NCBI GenBank assembly: GCA_964538085.1
Contig: CAZIDF010000015.1
Coordinates: 1 to 64,000 of the forward strand
Source of the DNA: G020348385 sp964538085
GTDB lineage: Bacteria > Acidobacteriota > Aminicenantia > Aminicenantales > Aminicenantaceae
Length of the DNA stretch: 64,000 bases
Direction: 5' to 3'
In this document: positions 25,246 through 33,817 of the stretch, piece after piece
Layout of the letters: each line of letters starts with the position of its first letter
Position numbering within the stretch: the stretch's first letter is position 1
Made by a program: the position numbers and the translations under genes
The notes under the pieces: generated by a model
Database searches by the model: none
What the model was told of the DNA's origin: nothing
What the model saw: only the letters and a program-made list of their open reading frames with translations

Positions 25246-26672
25246 TGGAGTCCTCCAACCGTCATTTTTGCCACTTTCATGGTGGGGCATCCATCCGTTA
25301 CCGGCGCTGCTTGGCCCTCTTTTCCGCAGGTTCCTGTCTGCAACCCAAAGGTCAGGTCAGATCCGACTTTTTCGATTTTTTGAAGGATGTCGATGTTCGT
25401 CCCGATCAACGTAGCTTGTTTGACAGGGAATGTGAGTTTTCCATTTTCAATCATAGATCCAGAGCTGACTGAAAAGGTGAATTTTCCGGATTCTTCGACC
25501 TGCCCTCCTTGGAATTTGTCTGCGTAGAATCCTTTTTTAACGGATTTTATTATTTCTTCTGGATCGTATTCTCCTGCTGCGATATAGGTATTGCTCATCC
25601 TCGGAATGGGTATGCATGTGAAGTCTTGCCTTCGACCATGTCCGGTCATGGGACTCTTCATAAGATTTGCAGACAATCTATCCTGAAGGAGTCCAACAAG
25701 CTTACCTTCCTCTATCAAAGGCGTTTTTTTCGGTATGGTTCCTTCGTCATCGATGTTGTAGGAGCCGCGAAAAAACGGTATCGTGGGATCGTCATAAATA
25801 AAGATCTGTTCGCTTCCGACTTTTTGGCCCATTTTATCCCAAAAGATCGACGTTTTTTTTCTGTTGAAATCGGCCTCGAGCAGATGTCCAACAGCTTCAT
25901 GGATCAAGACACCGCTGTGCCCTGGGGACAACACGACGGGCATTTCTCCCGCTGGAGGCGGGATCGCATCGAGGAGGCGAGTGGCCTCTTGAGCCGCTTC
26001 CTCTCCGATGCTTTCCGGCGTCATCTCCTTTGAGAAGTATTCCACTCCGACTCTTCCTCCTCCTCCAGAAAAGCCCGCCTCTCTTTTCCCATCTATTTCT
26101 GCGATGCACAAACAATTCATCTTGATGAGCGGCTGCACATCGGATAGGTTCAGTCCCTCTGAGTTTGCAATATTTATATAACGGGTTTGGTCGATGAAGG
26201 ACACTTTTACTTTTTTTATCCTGCGGTCGAACTTTTGAGCGGATCGATAGGCTATTTTGACCAAGAAAATCTTATTTTCCAATGATACATCCTGTGCCGG
26301 TCGAAGGATGGGATAGAAATTGTGTCCGATGGGACTGGATTGAAAAGGGGGTAATCGATGAGAGATGGAACCTTTTGCGATGGAAGATGCCGTGAGAGCA
26401 GCTCTTTCAATTTTTTCGATGGAAAGATCATTTGTGTAGCCGTATCCTGTCTGGTCTCCGAAGATAACCCGAACTCCTGCGCCGAGCATGATATTTTCTG
26501 ACGTTTCCTTTATGATATCCTCCTCCATGTTGATGGAGCGAAAAAGCCGGTATTCAAGAAAGATTTCAGCAAAATTTCCCCCCTGAGAAAGGGCGGTGTT
26601 CAAGATTTTTTGAAGGTCGTCGACGGTCAAGGAAAAATGATCTTCGAAGGGAAGCGAATCGATACTTTTCAT
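25242..26672 (-). CDS. tldD: TldD family zinc metalloprotease
   Basis: 476 residues, catalytic subunit of the TldD/E protease. The zinc motif HExxxH is in 'VLIHEAVGHLLEADFNRKK', and the third metal ligand is expected in the C-terminal segment 'IPRMSNTYIAAGEYDPEE'. N-terminal features: 'ALSQGGNFAEIFLEYRLFRS' and 'GAGVRVIFGDQTGYGYTN'. ATG 26672 is chosen because GAGG lies eight bases upstream; the frame is open further but that part is only the shadow of the membrane protein gene. It overlaps that gene's stop as ATGA. The substrate is unknown; no RiPP precursor was recognised nearby. Confidence 0.92.
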   Translation of the reverse strand: MKSIDSLPFEDHFSLTVDDLQKILNTALSQGGNFAEIFLEYRLFRSINMEEDIIKETSENIMLGAGVRVIFGDQTGYGYTNDLSIEKIERAALTASSIAKGSISHRLPPFQSSPIGHNFYPILRPAQDVSLENKIFLVKIAYRSAQKFDRRIKKVKVSFIDQTRYINIANSEGLNLSDVQPLIKMNCLCIAEIDGKREAGFSGGGGRVGVEYFSKEMTPESIGEEAAQEATRLLDAIPPPAGEMPVVLSPGHSGVLIHEAVGHLLEADFNRKKTSIFWDKMGQKVGSEQIFIYDDPTIPFFRGSYNIDDEGTIPKKTPLIEEGKLVGLLQDRLSANLMKSPMTGHGRRQDFTCIPIPRMSNTYIAAGEYDPEEIIKSVKKGFYADKFQGGQVEESGKFTFSVSSGSMIENGKLTFPVKQATLIGTNIDILQKIEKVGSDLTFGLQTGTCGKEGQAAPVTDGCPTMKVAKMTVGGLQ

Positions 26673-27694
26673 TCTGTTATCCTCTTTTCTTGGGATCGGA
26701 ATAGGGTGAGATAGAGGATGCTGCCTATTCCCAAAAGGTATTCGAATAAATTGGTAATGAGATGGACACCGCTGGAAAGGATGGCGATCCTTTTTTCGAA
26801 TCCCATGAGCATGAGTGTCAAGGCCCACGCCGATTCCCAGGTTCCGAAGCCTCCTATCCCTTTGATCGGGAGGGCAGATGTCAATTCTGCACCTGTTATG
26901 CCCAAGATCGTTTTGGAAAAGCTCAAGCTCTCCAGAGAAAATCCATGGCTGCGCAACAGAGCGTAAAGGAGGAGAAAAAGGGAGCTGTATTTTGCAAAGC
27001 GTATTCCCAAAGAGAGGATGAAAAGAGGCCAACCGACCCTTCTTTCTTTGATTTTTTTTAGTTCTTCGATGGTCAATTGCAACTTAAGGACACTGACTTC
27101 GGCCCATTTTTTTTTGTCCTGTTTGGATACCTGCAAAAACCATCGATAAAATTTCAAGGCTATTTCACCGAGCTTAACCGCTTTCCAGAAAACGAAAAAA
27201 ACCAGGAAAAAGAAGGCAAAAGAAATAAGCAGCAAAGTCCCATTAGAAATAGATGTTTCTCCTAATCCTACGGCTAGTATCGCAAAGGCCAAAAAAGGGC
27301 TCAAAGTGAGAAAATCTAGAATAAAAGCCACCACAAAGCTCGAGGAGGCAGATTCAAAGGAATATTTCATGCTTTTGTTGAGCACATAAACATAGGAAAG
27401 AGATCCGATCCGCGCTGGGAAGAGGTCCACGAAGAGGTTACGGATGAAGGTGACCAAAAAAACATCACGCCAGCTTGAGGGGTAGGGGAGAAGGAGCCAC
27501 TTGTAACGCCACGCTCGAAGCGAAGCTCCAATTAAGGCAACGATCATGAATGCCAGGAGTCCGGGAATATAAATCCGGGAAAATGTTTGGATGAAGTCTT
27601 TTAATTCGATTTTTGTGAGGAGAAACCAGATGAGAATTGCGGAAGTGAATACCGAAACAAGAAGGGAGAGGATCTTCTTTTTATCCACACCCAT
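26669..27694 (-). CDS. Flippase-like membrane protein (lysylphosphatidylglycerol synthase TM domain family)
   Basis: 341 residues with about eight hydrophobic segments, beginning 'LLVSVFTSAILIWFLL'. Family signs: 'RAWRYKWLLLP' after TM2, 'FIRNLFVDLFPARIGSLSYVY' and 'LPIKGIGGFGTWESAWAL', conserved in the UPF0104/YbhN/AglD family and in the MprF flippase domain. Members move or shield lipid-linked compounds across the inner membrane; several act in glycan or hopanoid paths. Substrate unknown. The stop overlaps the tldD start by four bases, so it is the first gene of the flippase-tldD-pmbA operon. Confidence 0.82.
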   Translation of the reverse strand: MGVDKKKILSLLVSVFTSAILIWFLLTKIELKDFIQTFSRIYIPGLLAFMIVALIGASLRAWRYKWLLLPYPSSWRDVFLVTFIRNLFVDLFPARIGSLSYVYVLNKSMKYSFESASSSFVVAFILDFLTLSPFLAFAILAVGLGETSISNGTLLLISFAFFFLVFFVFWKAVKLGEIALKFYRWFLQVSKQDKKKWAEVSVLKLQLTIEELKKIKERRVGWPLFILSLGIRFAKYSSLFLLLYALLRSHGFSLESLSFSKTILGITGAELTSALPIKGIGGFGTWESAWALTLMLMGFEKRIAILSSGVHLITNLFEYLLGIGSILYLTLFRSQEKRITE

Positions 27695-27778
27695 ATTTAA
27701 ATGCAGACCTAGAATAAAGTCAATCGGTAAACGATCTGTATCTATGCCCTCGAATTTTCCGCTTTTCTTAACGAGGAA

Positions 27779-28011
27779 GCATCCTTATTTCCGTGTACAG
27801 GCTTTTGGATATGGTTTTGCTCCCGTGAAGATTTTTAAGCCTCTCTTCCCCTGACAGTCCAGATCTCTCATCCTTTAGCAAAGTCGTGCTCAATACATCC
27901 TCGCCGTCTGACTTTGTCAGATTCCCTCGAAGAGTGGCTCGTGAAGGCTAAATCTTCAATGGTCGCTTCAACCATCCCCAAAAGCGCAATTTATCACGGG
28001 AATAAGGATAC
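27779..28011. repeat. MITE-like repeat, copy A
   Basis: 233-base element filling most of the 374-base gap between the flippase gene and nadC. Ends are 17-base terminal inverted repeats: GCATCCTTATTTCCGTG (27779-27795) and CACGGGAATAAGGATAC (27995-28011), 15 of 17 matching. The core (27802-27946) matches copy B at 45182-45460 almost base for base, but lacks 71 bases present there and has about 40 extra bases near its right end. An inner pair (27826-27841 with 27947-27959) can also fold. No clear target duplication, no transposase frame. The rest of the gap holds the nadC promoter. Confidence 0.75.
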
Positions 28012-28031
28012 TTACTCTTAATGAGGAAAAT

Positions 28032-28060
28032 TTGACTGGGAAGGGGGAAAAAACTATAAT
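28032..28060 (+). promoter_or_regulatory. nadC promoter, probably giving a leaderless message
   Basis: TTGACT (28032-28037), 17-base spacer, TATAAT (28055-28060). The ATG of nadC is at 28069, only eight bases after the -10 box, so transcription should begin at or one to three bases before the start codon. No Shine-Dalgarno is present. Confidence 0.75.
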
Positions 28061-28068
28061 TTTTCCTT

Positions 28069-28902
28069 ATGTGGCGGAAAAACATCGATGCCCTGATCGA
28101 GGCGGCCCTTAAGGAGGATATGCCTGAGGGAGATATCACTTCAGAGAGCATTGTTCCTGCCGGCTCGGTCTCTCGAGCTTTTATCGTATCTAAAGCAGAA
28201 GGCGTGCTCGCTGGAATATTTGTTGCTGAAAAAGTCTTCAAAAAAATCGATCAGAGAGTAAATATCGAGATACATCGAAAGGATGGCCAAAATATTTCCA
28301 GGGGAGATAAAATCGCTACTCTCAAAGGATCTTCCATTTCTTTGCTCAAAGGGGAAAGAACGGCTCTGAATTTTCTCCAGCGGATGTCAGGAATTGCCAC
28401 AACAACCAGTAAATTTGTGAGGGCTTTGGAGGGGAAAAAAACCAAGATTCTGGATACACGAAAAACCACACCTGGACTTCGAGTTCTGGAAAAATATGCC
28501 GTCAAAATGGGGGGAGGAACGAATCACCGCTTCAGTCTGTCTGATATGGTTATGATAAAGGACAATCACATCAAGATAGTCGGGAATATTTCTAAGGCTG
28601 TACAGATGGCGAGAAAGAAGATAAAACCAGGGACCAAGATAGAGGTAGAAACGACCGATATGGAGGAGGCTGAGCAAGCGCTGAGGAGCGGGGCGGATAT
28701 CATCATGTTGGACAACATGTCCCTCGATAAAATGAGGGGAGTGGTGAAGATGCTAAACGGTAAGGTAGTCGTGGAAGTTTCTGGGAATGTCAACATAGCG
28801 AGAGCTTCGAAGATCGCGGATTTCGGTGTGGACTTTATCTCTGTCGGCGCCTTAACTCATTCTTATAAATCTTTGGATATCAGTATGGAGTTCATTGACT
28901 GA
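28069..28902 (+). CDS. nadC: Nicotinate-nucleotide diphosphorylase (carboxylating)
   Basis: 277 residues; quinolinate phosphoribosyltransferase, making nicotinate mononucleotide from quinolinate and PRPP in de novo NAD synthesis. Motifs: 'LKEDMPEGDITSES' at the N terminus, 'LKGERTALNFLQRMSGIAT', 'ILDTRKTTPGLRVLEKYAV', 'GGTNHRFSLSDMVMIKDNHI', 'IEVETTDMEEAEQAL', 'GADIIMLDNMS' and 'VEVSGNVN', with the basic residues that bind phosphates and carboxylates. Length is normal. It is followed five bases later by nadB; nadA is not in the window. Confidence 0.96.
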   Translation: MWRKNIDALIEAALKEDMPEGDITSESIVPAGSVSRAFIVSKAEGVLAGIFVAEKVFKKIDQRVNIEIHRKDGQNISRGDKIATLKGSSISLLKGERTALNFLQRMSGIATTTSKFVRALEGKKTKILDTRKTTPGLRVLEKYAVKMGGGTNHRFSLSDMVMIKDNHIKIVGNISKAVQMARKKIKPGTKIEVETTDMEEAEQALRSGADIIMLDNMSLDKMRGVVKMLNGKVVVEVSGNVNIARASKIADFGVDFISVGALTHSYKSLDISMEFID

Positions 28903-28907
28903 GGAAA

Positions 28908-30479
28908 ATGAAACAAGACGTACATAAAACAGATATCTTGATCATCGGCTGTGGTATTGCAGGGGCGAGCACCGCTTTGGAAGCGGCGCAAAGTGGGCTC
29001 AAAGTCATTATCATAACGAAAAATGACAGACTGGAAGAATCCAACACCTTTTATGCCCAGGGGGGCATTGTGTCGCTCGGGCCTGGCGATCACCCAGAGC
29101 TTTTAAAAGAAGACATCTTCCAGACAGGGGATGGCATAAACAATCCTGAGGCTGTCGATATTCTTTCTAAAGAAGGGAAAAAAATGGTCGACAGCATTTT
29201 GATCGATGAATTGGAGATCCCCTTCACAAGGAGTTCTCCAGAAACCTTGGATTATGCTCAGGAGGGCGGCCATTCCCGGAGGAGAATACTGCATATCCGG
29301 GACACGACCGGAAAAACCATCGAGGAAAAATTTATCGCGGCATTGAAAAAATATTCGAATGTTACCCTTCTGACCGATCATACAGCGGTTGACCTGCTGA
29401 CGGTTCCCCACCATTCCAAAAATCCTACTTCATTCTACAAAGAATCGCGATGCATAGGCTGCTATGTATTGGACAACAAATCGAAAAAAGTAAAGATGAT
29501 CTTTGCCCCCTACACTGTCCTTGCAACGGGAGGCTGCGGAGCTGTCTACCTTTACACATCCAATCCGAAGGGGGCTATCGGGGACGGATACGCGATGGCA
29601 TACCAGGCCGGGGCAAGAATTGTCAATATGGAATACATACAATTTCATCCCACGTCTCTTTTTCACAGGGATGCCGATGGGTTTTTGATCTCTGAAACAG
29701 TGAGAGGAGAAGGGGCCAGGCTTAAAACGAAAGATGGCCAGGTATTCATGGAAAAATATTCTGATTTGAAAGACCTGGCTCCTCGCGATGAAGTCACTCG
29801 GGCCATCTATGAAGAAATGACCAATACCAGTTCTAATTATGTCTATCTGGACCTTGCATCGTACACAAATATCGAAATAAAAAAACGTTTCCCCCATATA
29901 TTCAAGACTTGCCTTCGTTATGGAATAGACATGACAAAGGAATCCATCCCGGTCGTTCCAGCAGCGCACTATTGCTGTGGTGGAGTTTTGGTCGATGACT
30001 GGGGGCGAAGCTCCCTGCAGGGTTTGTATGCTGTAGGAGAGGTTTCCTGTACGGGCGTCCATGGGGCCAACAGGTTGGCCTCCACATCTTTATTGGAGGG
30101 ATTGGTATGGGGAACCCGGGCAGCTAAGCACATTGCCTCTCATTATAATCCGACTCTTGAATACAATGTTTCAGAGATCCACCAGTGGTATTATCCGGAA
30201 ATAGAGGAAGAGACGGATCCTGCGCTCATCAATCAGGATTGGATATCCATTCGGTCAACGATGTGGAATTATGCGGGCATCATCCGCACTACGAAGCGCC
30301 TGGAACGCGCTCGAGCCGATCTGGATTATCTCCGTCATAGGATTGAAAAATTCTACAGGGAAGCCAGGATGGATAGGAACGTCGTCGGCCTCAAACACGG
30401 AATTCAAGTGGCTCTGTTGATCACCTACGCCGCCATCGGCAATCCGGTCAGCCGCGGGTCCCATTACCTTAAAGATTAA
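28908..30479 (+). CDS. nadB: L-aspartate oxidase
   Basis: 523 residues; FAD enzyme oxidising L-aspartate to iminoaspartate, first step of de novo NAD synthesis, using fumarate or oxygen as acceptor. FAD dinucleotide motif 'DILIIGCGIAGASTALEAAQ', 'TFYAQGGIVSLGPGD', flavin-site 'LATGGCGAVYLYTSNP', 'EYIQFHPTSLF', catalytic-region 'RGEGARLKTKDG' and 'PAAHYCCGGVLVDDWGRSSL', 'GANRLASTSLLEGLVWG'. The C-terminal helical domain is present (from about 420). It would work with NadA (elsewhere) and NadC. The start lies five bases after the nadC stop, with GAGGAAA before ATG. Confidence 0.96.
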   Translation: MKQDVHKTDILIIGCGIAGASTALEAAQSGLKVIIITKNDRLEESNTFYAQGGIVSLGPGDHPELLKEDIFQTGDGINNPEAVDILSKEGKKMVDSILIDELEIPFTRSSPETLDYAQEGGHSRRRILHIRDTTGKTIEEKFIAALKKYSNVTLLTDHTAVDLLTVPHHSKNPTSFYKESRCIGCYVLDNKSKKVKMIFAPYTVLATGGCGAVYLYTSNPKGAIGDGYAMAYQAGARIVNMEYIQFHPTSLFHRDADGFLISETVRGEGARLKTKDGQVFMEKYSDLKDLAPRDEVTRAIYEEMTNTSSNYVYLDLASYTNIEIKKRFPHIFKTCLRYGIDMTKESIPVVPAAHYCCGGVLVDDWGRSSLQGLYAVGEVSCTGVHGANRLASTSLLEGLVWGTRAAKHIASHYNPTLEYNVSEIHQWYYPEIEEETDPALINQDWISIRSTMWNYAGIIRTTKRLERARADLDYLRHRIEKFYREARMDRNVVGLKHGIQVALLITYAAIGNPVSRGSHYLKD

Positions 30480-30489
30480 TGGGGTTCCG

Positions 30490-30517
30490 TTGACTTTAGA
30501 CAGGCTTATTCTATAAT
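30490..30517 (+). promoter_or_regulatory. Promoter of the ileS-lspA-lgt-rluD operon
   Basis: TTGACT (30490-30495), 16-base spacer, TATAAT (30512-30517), 31 bases before the ileS ATG. GGAG stands about eight bases before that ATG. Confidence 0.75.
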
Positions 30518-30548
30518 AACAATTTGAAAACGAGTGTTGGAGTGAATC

Positions 30549-33326
30549 ATGGCTGATAGCGACAATATCAAAGAAACCCTGAACCTGCCTCAAACTTCCT
30601 TTTCTATGAAAGCGAAGCTTGCGCAAAAAGAGCCTGAGATCCTAGATAAGTGGGAGAGTATAAATCTTTACCAAAAAATCCAGAAAAAAAGTGAAGGCCG
30701 GCCTTCGTTCGTCCTTCATGATGGGCCTCCTTATGCGAACGGGAGGATTCATTTAGGGACATCATTGAATAAGATCTTGAAGGATTTCATCATCAAGAGC
30801 AAAAACATGCAGGGATTCCGAGCCCCTTATCTTCCAGGTTGGGATTGCCATGGGCTTCCTATCGAGATAAAGGTGGACCAACTCCTCGGCAATAAAAAAT
30901 CAGAAATGACTCCGCTGGAGGTGAGGGATGAGTGCAAACAGTATGCGCTGAAATTTGTGGATATACAACGCAAGCAGTTCAAGAGACTGGGAGTGTTTGG
31001 AGAATGGGAAGCTCCTTATTTGACCATGCTTCCCGAATATGAAGGGGAGGTGTTGCGTCATCTCGCCGCTTTTTTTGCTGAAGGCAATGTGTACAAGGGA
31101 AAAAAACCAGTTCACTGGTGCCCGTTTTGCCGGACAGCCCTCGCTGAGGCCGAGATCGAGTACAAAGACCGGGAATCTCCTTCCATTTTTGTCGGTTTTC
31201 CGGTTACATCTAATCTGGCCGAAAAATTCCCCGTCCTCGAGAATAAACAGATTTTCGTCCTCATCTGGACGACAACACCCTGGACATTGCCGGCCAACCT
31301 GGCTATAGCCTTCCATCCTGACTTTGAATATTCCGCTTTTGAAGCGGATGGGAAAGTCTATATCGCAGCTAAACGATTGGTCCCTGTCATATCCGAAGAA
31401 TTGGGCTTCGGGAAAACAAAGGAATTGGCAACATTTCCGGGAAAGGAAATGGAAGGGCTCAAAGCCCGGCATCCTTTTATAGACCGAGAATCCATTTTTG
31501 TTCTGGCGGATTATGTCACCCTGGATCAAGGGACCGGATGCGTTCACACTGCACCAGGCCACGGACACGAGGACTATCTCACAGGAATCAAATACAAATT
31601 GGACATTTATACGCCTGTGGACCATGAAGGGAAATTCACATCCCAAGTCGAAAAATATGCGGGGATGAATGTTTTCGAAGCCAATCGGGTTATCAATGAA
31701 GATATGGAAAAGGATGGTTCTCTCCTGAAGGAAGACAAACTTGTTCATTCTTATCCCCACTGCTGGCGATGCAAAAAGCCTGTTATTTTTCGCGCGACAG
31801 CCCAGTGGTTCATTTCCATGGATGAGGCGGGTCTCAGGACTAGAGCTATGGATGAGATCAAGGAGATCTGCTGGATCCCACCCTGGGGTGAAGAGAGAAT
31901 TTCCAATATGATGGAAGCGCGGCCTGACTGGTGCATTTCCCGCCAGAGGACTTGGGGAGTTCCGATCCCTGCTTTCTACTGCCATGATTGCGGTCATATT
32001 CTGGCCAACGAAAAAATCACCTTGCGGATCGCCGATGTTTTTCAAGCTGAAGGCGCCAATTCATGGTTCATCAAAAAAGCGGGTGAACTATTGCCTCCGG
32101 ATACAAAGTGTTCTGAGTGCGGCTCCTCGAATTTTAAAAAGGAAAACAACATCCTGGATGTTTGGTTCGAATCAGGTGCAAGCCACAATGTGTTGGGAAA
32201 ACGGGATGACCTTCCCTGGCCTGCCGATATTTATATCGAAGGTCATGACCAGTACAGGGGGTGGTTCAACAGCTCCCTCATTATCGGTGTCGCTGCCAAG
32301 GGAGCCTCTCCATACAAAACATGCATAACCCACGGTTTTGTCCTGGATGAAGAGGGGAGAGGGATGTCGAAGTCTCTTGGGAACTTTGTCGATCCCGAAG
32401 AGATCATAACAAAAAACGGGGCTGAAATTTTGCGGTTGTGGATAGCCATGCTCAATTACAAAGAGGATGCTCGATTCGGGGAAGAGACAGTCAGCCGGAT
32501 CGTCGAGGCCTACCGAAAAATGCGCAACACATGGAGATTCATCCTGGGGAACATCCATGATTTCGATCCGGATACAGATTATGTTCCCTCTCAGGATATG
32601 ATGCTTTTTGATAGATGGATTCTGGAAAAGGCATCCCAGATAGGCCGACGGGTGTTGAGAGGTTATCAAGATTATGAATATCACATTGTCTTCCACACCA
32701 TCTATAATTTTTTTACAGTGGAGTTGAGTTCCTTTTATCTAGATGTGTTGAAAGATCGGCTTTACTGTTCGGGAAAAAAATCGTTGCTTCGAAGATCCGC
32801 TCAGACCGCTCTGTTTGAACTGCTGAAAACAAGCCTATTATGGATGGCGCCGATCCTTCCCTTTACAGCCGAGGAAGCTTGGGAAACTATGCCCGCATTT
32901 GACAAAAAGCAGGAATCCGTTCACCTTGGGTTATTCCCTGAATTGGAAGAACAGTGGCTCGCCTCCGAGCAAAATACAGAGTGGAAGGAGCTTGTGGCCG
33001 TTCGTGAAAAAGTCCTCAAGGAACTGGAAACAGCAAGAGAAAATAAGATGATAGGGAATTCTTTGGAGGCCAGGATTATTTTGAAAATGCCTGCCGATAA
33101 AGAACCTTTATTGCGTAAATATGAAAGGGAGTTACCTTCCTTGTTCATCGTGTCTGAAGTTGAGCTCCAACCGGATTCGGTTACCGAATTTAGTGTAAAA
33201 GTTGCGAGTGCCTTGGGTGAAAAATGTTCTCGATGTTGGAATTTCTCGACCTATGTCGGTCAGAGTTCGAAATACCCGGATTTCTGCAAGCGATGTGAAG
33301 AGGTCGTCGGGCAGATGCAGTCATGA
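30549..33326 (+). CDS. ileS: Isoleucyl-tRNA synthetase
   Basis: 925 residues, class I synthetase charging tRNA-Ile. The HIGH motif is in 'GPPYANGRIHLGTSLNKILK' (about 57-76) and the KMSKS-type motif is 'GRGMSKSLGNF' (about residue 605). The editing domain that removes Val-tRNA is at about 190-390 ('TTPWTLPANLAIAF', 'VHTAPGHGHEDY'). The catalytic zinc-like cysteines and the C-terminal zinc ribbon ('CSRCWNFS', 'CKRCEEVV') are complete. This is the bacterial type 1 form. It overlaps lspA by four bases, as ileS and lspA often do. Confidence 0.97.
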   Translation: MADSDNIKETLNLPQTSFSMKAKLAQKEPEILDKWESINLYQKIQKKSEGRPSFVLHDGPPYANGRIHLGTSLNKILKDFIIKSKNMQGFRAPYLPGWDCHGLPIEIKVDQLLGNKKSEMTPLEVRDECKQYALKFVDIQRKQFKRLGVFGEWEAPYLTMLPEYEGEVLRHLAAFFAEGNVYKGKKPVHWCPFCRTALAEAEIEYKDRESPSIFVGFPVTSNLAEKFPVLENKQIFVLIWTTTPWTLPANLAIAFHPDFEYSAFEADGKVYIAAKRLVPVISEELGFGKTKELATFPGKEMEGLKARHPFIDRESIFVLADYVTLDQGTGCVHTAPGHGHEDYLTGIKYKLDIYTPVDHEGKFTSQVEKYAGMNVFEANRVINEDMEKDGSLLKEDKLVHSYPHCWRCKKPVIFRATAQWFISMDEAGLRTRAMDEIKEICWIPPWGEERISNMMEARPDWCISRQRTWGVPIPAFYCHDCGHILANEKITLRIADVFQAEGANSWFIKKAGELLPPDTKCSECGSSNFKKENNILDVWFESGASHNVLGKRDDLPWPADIYIEGHDQYRGWFNSSLIIGVAAKGASPYKTCITHGFVLDEEGRGMSKSLGNFVDPEEIITKNGAEILRLWIAMLNYKEDARFGEETVSRIVEAYRKMRNTWRFILGNIHDFDPDTDYVPSQDMMLFDRWILEKASQIGRRVLRGYQDYEYHIVFHTIYNFFTVELSSFYLDVLKDRLYCSGKKSLLRRSAQTALFELLKTSLLWMAPILPFTAEEAWETMPAFDKKQESVHLGLFPELEEQWLASEQNTEWKELVAVREKVLKELETARENKMIGNSLEARIILKMPADKEPLLRKYERELPSLFIVSEVELQPDSVTEFSVKVASALGEKCSRCWNFSTYVGQSSKYPDFCKRCEEVVGQMQS

Positions 33327-33817
33327 AACACCGAGTCCCTTATTTTATGTTGATCGTTCTCCTCTTCGTTAGCGATCAACTCACCAAAGCTCTGATCGCC
33401 AGAAATATCCTCCTGAATACCAGTAAAGAAATTATCCCCGGGTTTTTTCACTTGGTCCACTTTCGCAATAAGGGGGCAATCTTCGGTTTTTTTTCACAAT
33501 CGGGAAACCGCTTTGTGTTTCTCGTTTTGACTTTGGCATCCTTGGCTGCATTGACTCTGGTCGTGTACTATTTTTTCAATGCACCCAGAAAAGACAAATT
33601 ATTCAAGATATCGTTATCCCTGATAATGGCTGGAGCCTTGGGCAATTTCACTGACCGGATCTTCAAGGGATATGTGATCGATTTTTTGGATGTGAGCATA
33701 AAAGGCTGGCATTGGCCTTCTTTCAATTTGGCTGATTCCTGCATATCGATTGGAGCCGCGCTTCTTATTTTTATTTTCCTATTCAAAAGGAGTCCAATAT
33801 GTTCCCCATCCTCGTGA
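33323..33817 (+). CDS. lspA: Lipoprotein signal peptidase (signal peptidase II)
   Basis: 164 residues, four membrane segments. The aspartyl protease cleaves lipoprotein signal peptides after diacylglyceryl modification. The two catalytic aspartates lie in 'GALGNFTDRIFKGYVIDFLD' and 'FNLADSCISIG'; the family 'FHLVHFRNKGAIFG' segment is also seen. The start overlaps the ileS stop as ATGA. The 3' end overlaps lgt by 19 bases, so the two enzymes of lipoprotein maturation are tightly coupled. Confidence 0.95.
   Translation: MKHRVPYFMLIVLLFVSDQLTKALIARNILLNTSKEIIPGFFHLVHFRNKGAIFGFFSQSGNRFVFLVLTLASLAALTLVVYYFFNAPRKDKLFKISLSLIMAGALGNFTDRIFKGYVIDFLDVSIKGWHWPSFNLADSCISIGAALLIFIFLFKRSPICSPSS

Noticed and set aside
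27779..28011. Riboswitch upstream of nadC
   Set aside because: The structured segment is the dispersed repeat seen also at icd/acnB, and the nadC promoter lies downstream of it, so it is not in the nadC leader.
30900..32045. Minus-strand open frame of 381 residues
   Set aside because: It lies entirely antisense to ileS, whose motifs are complete.
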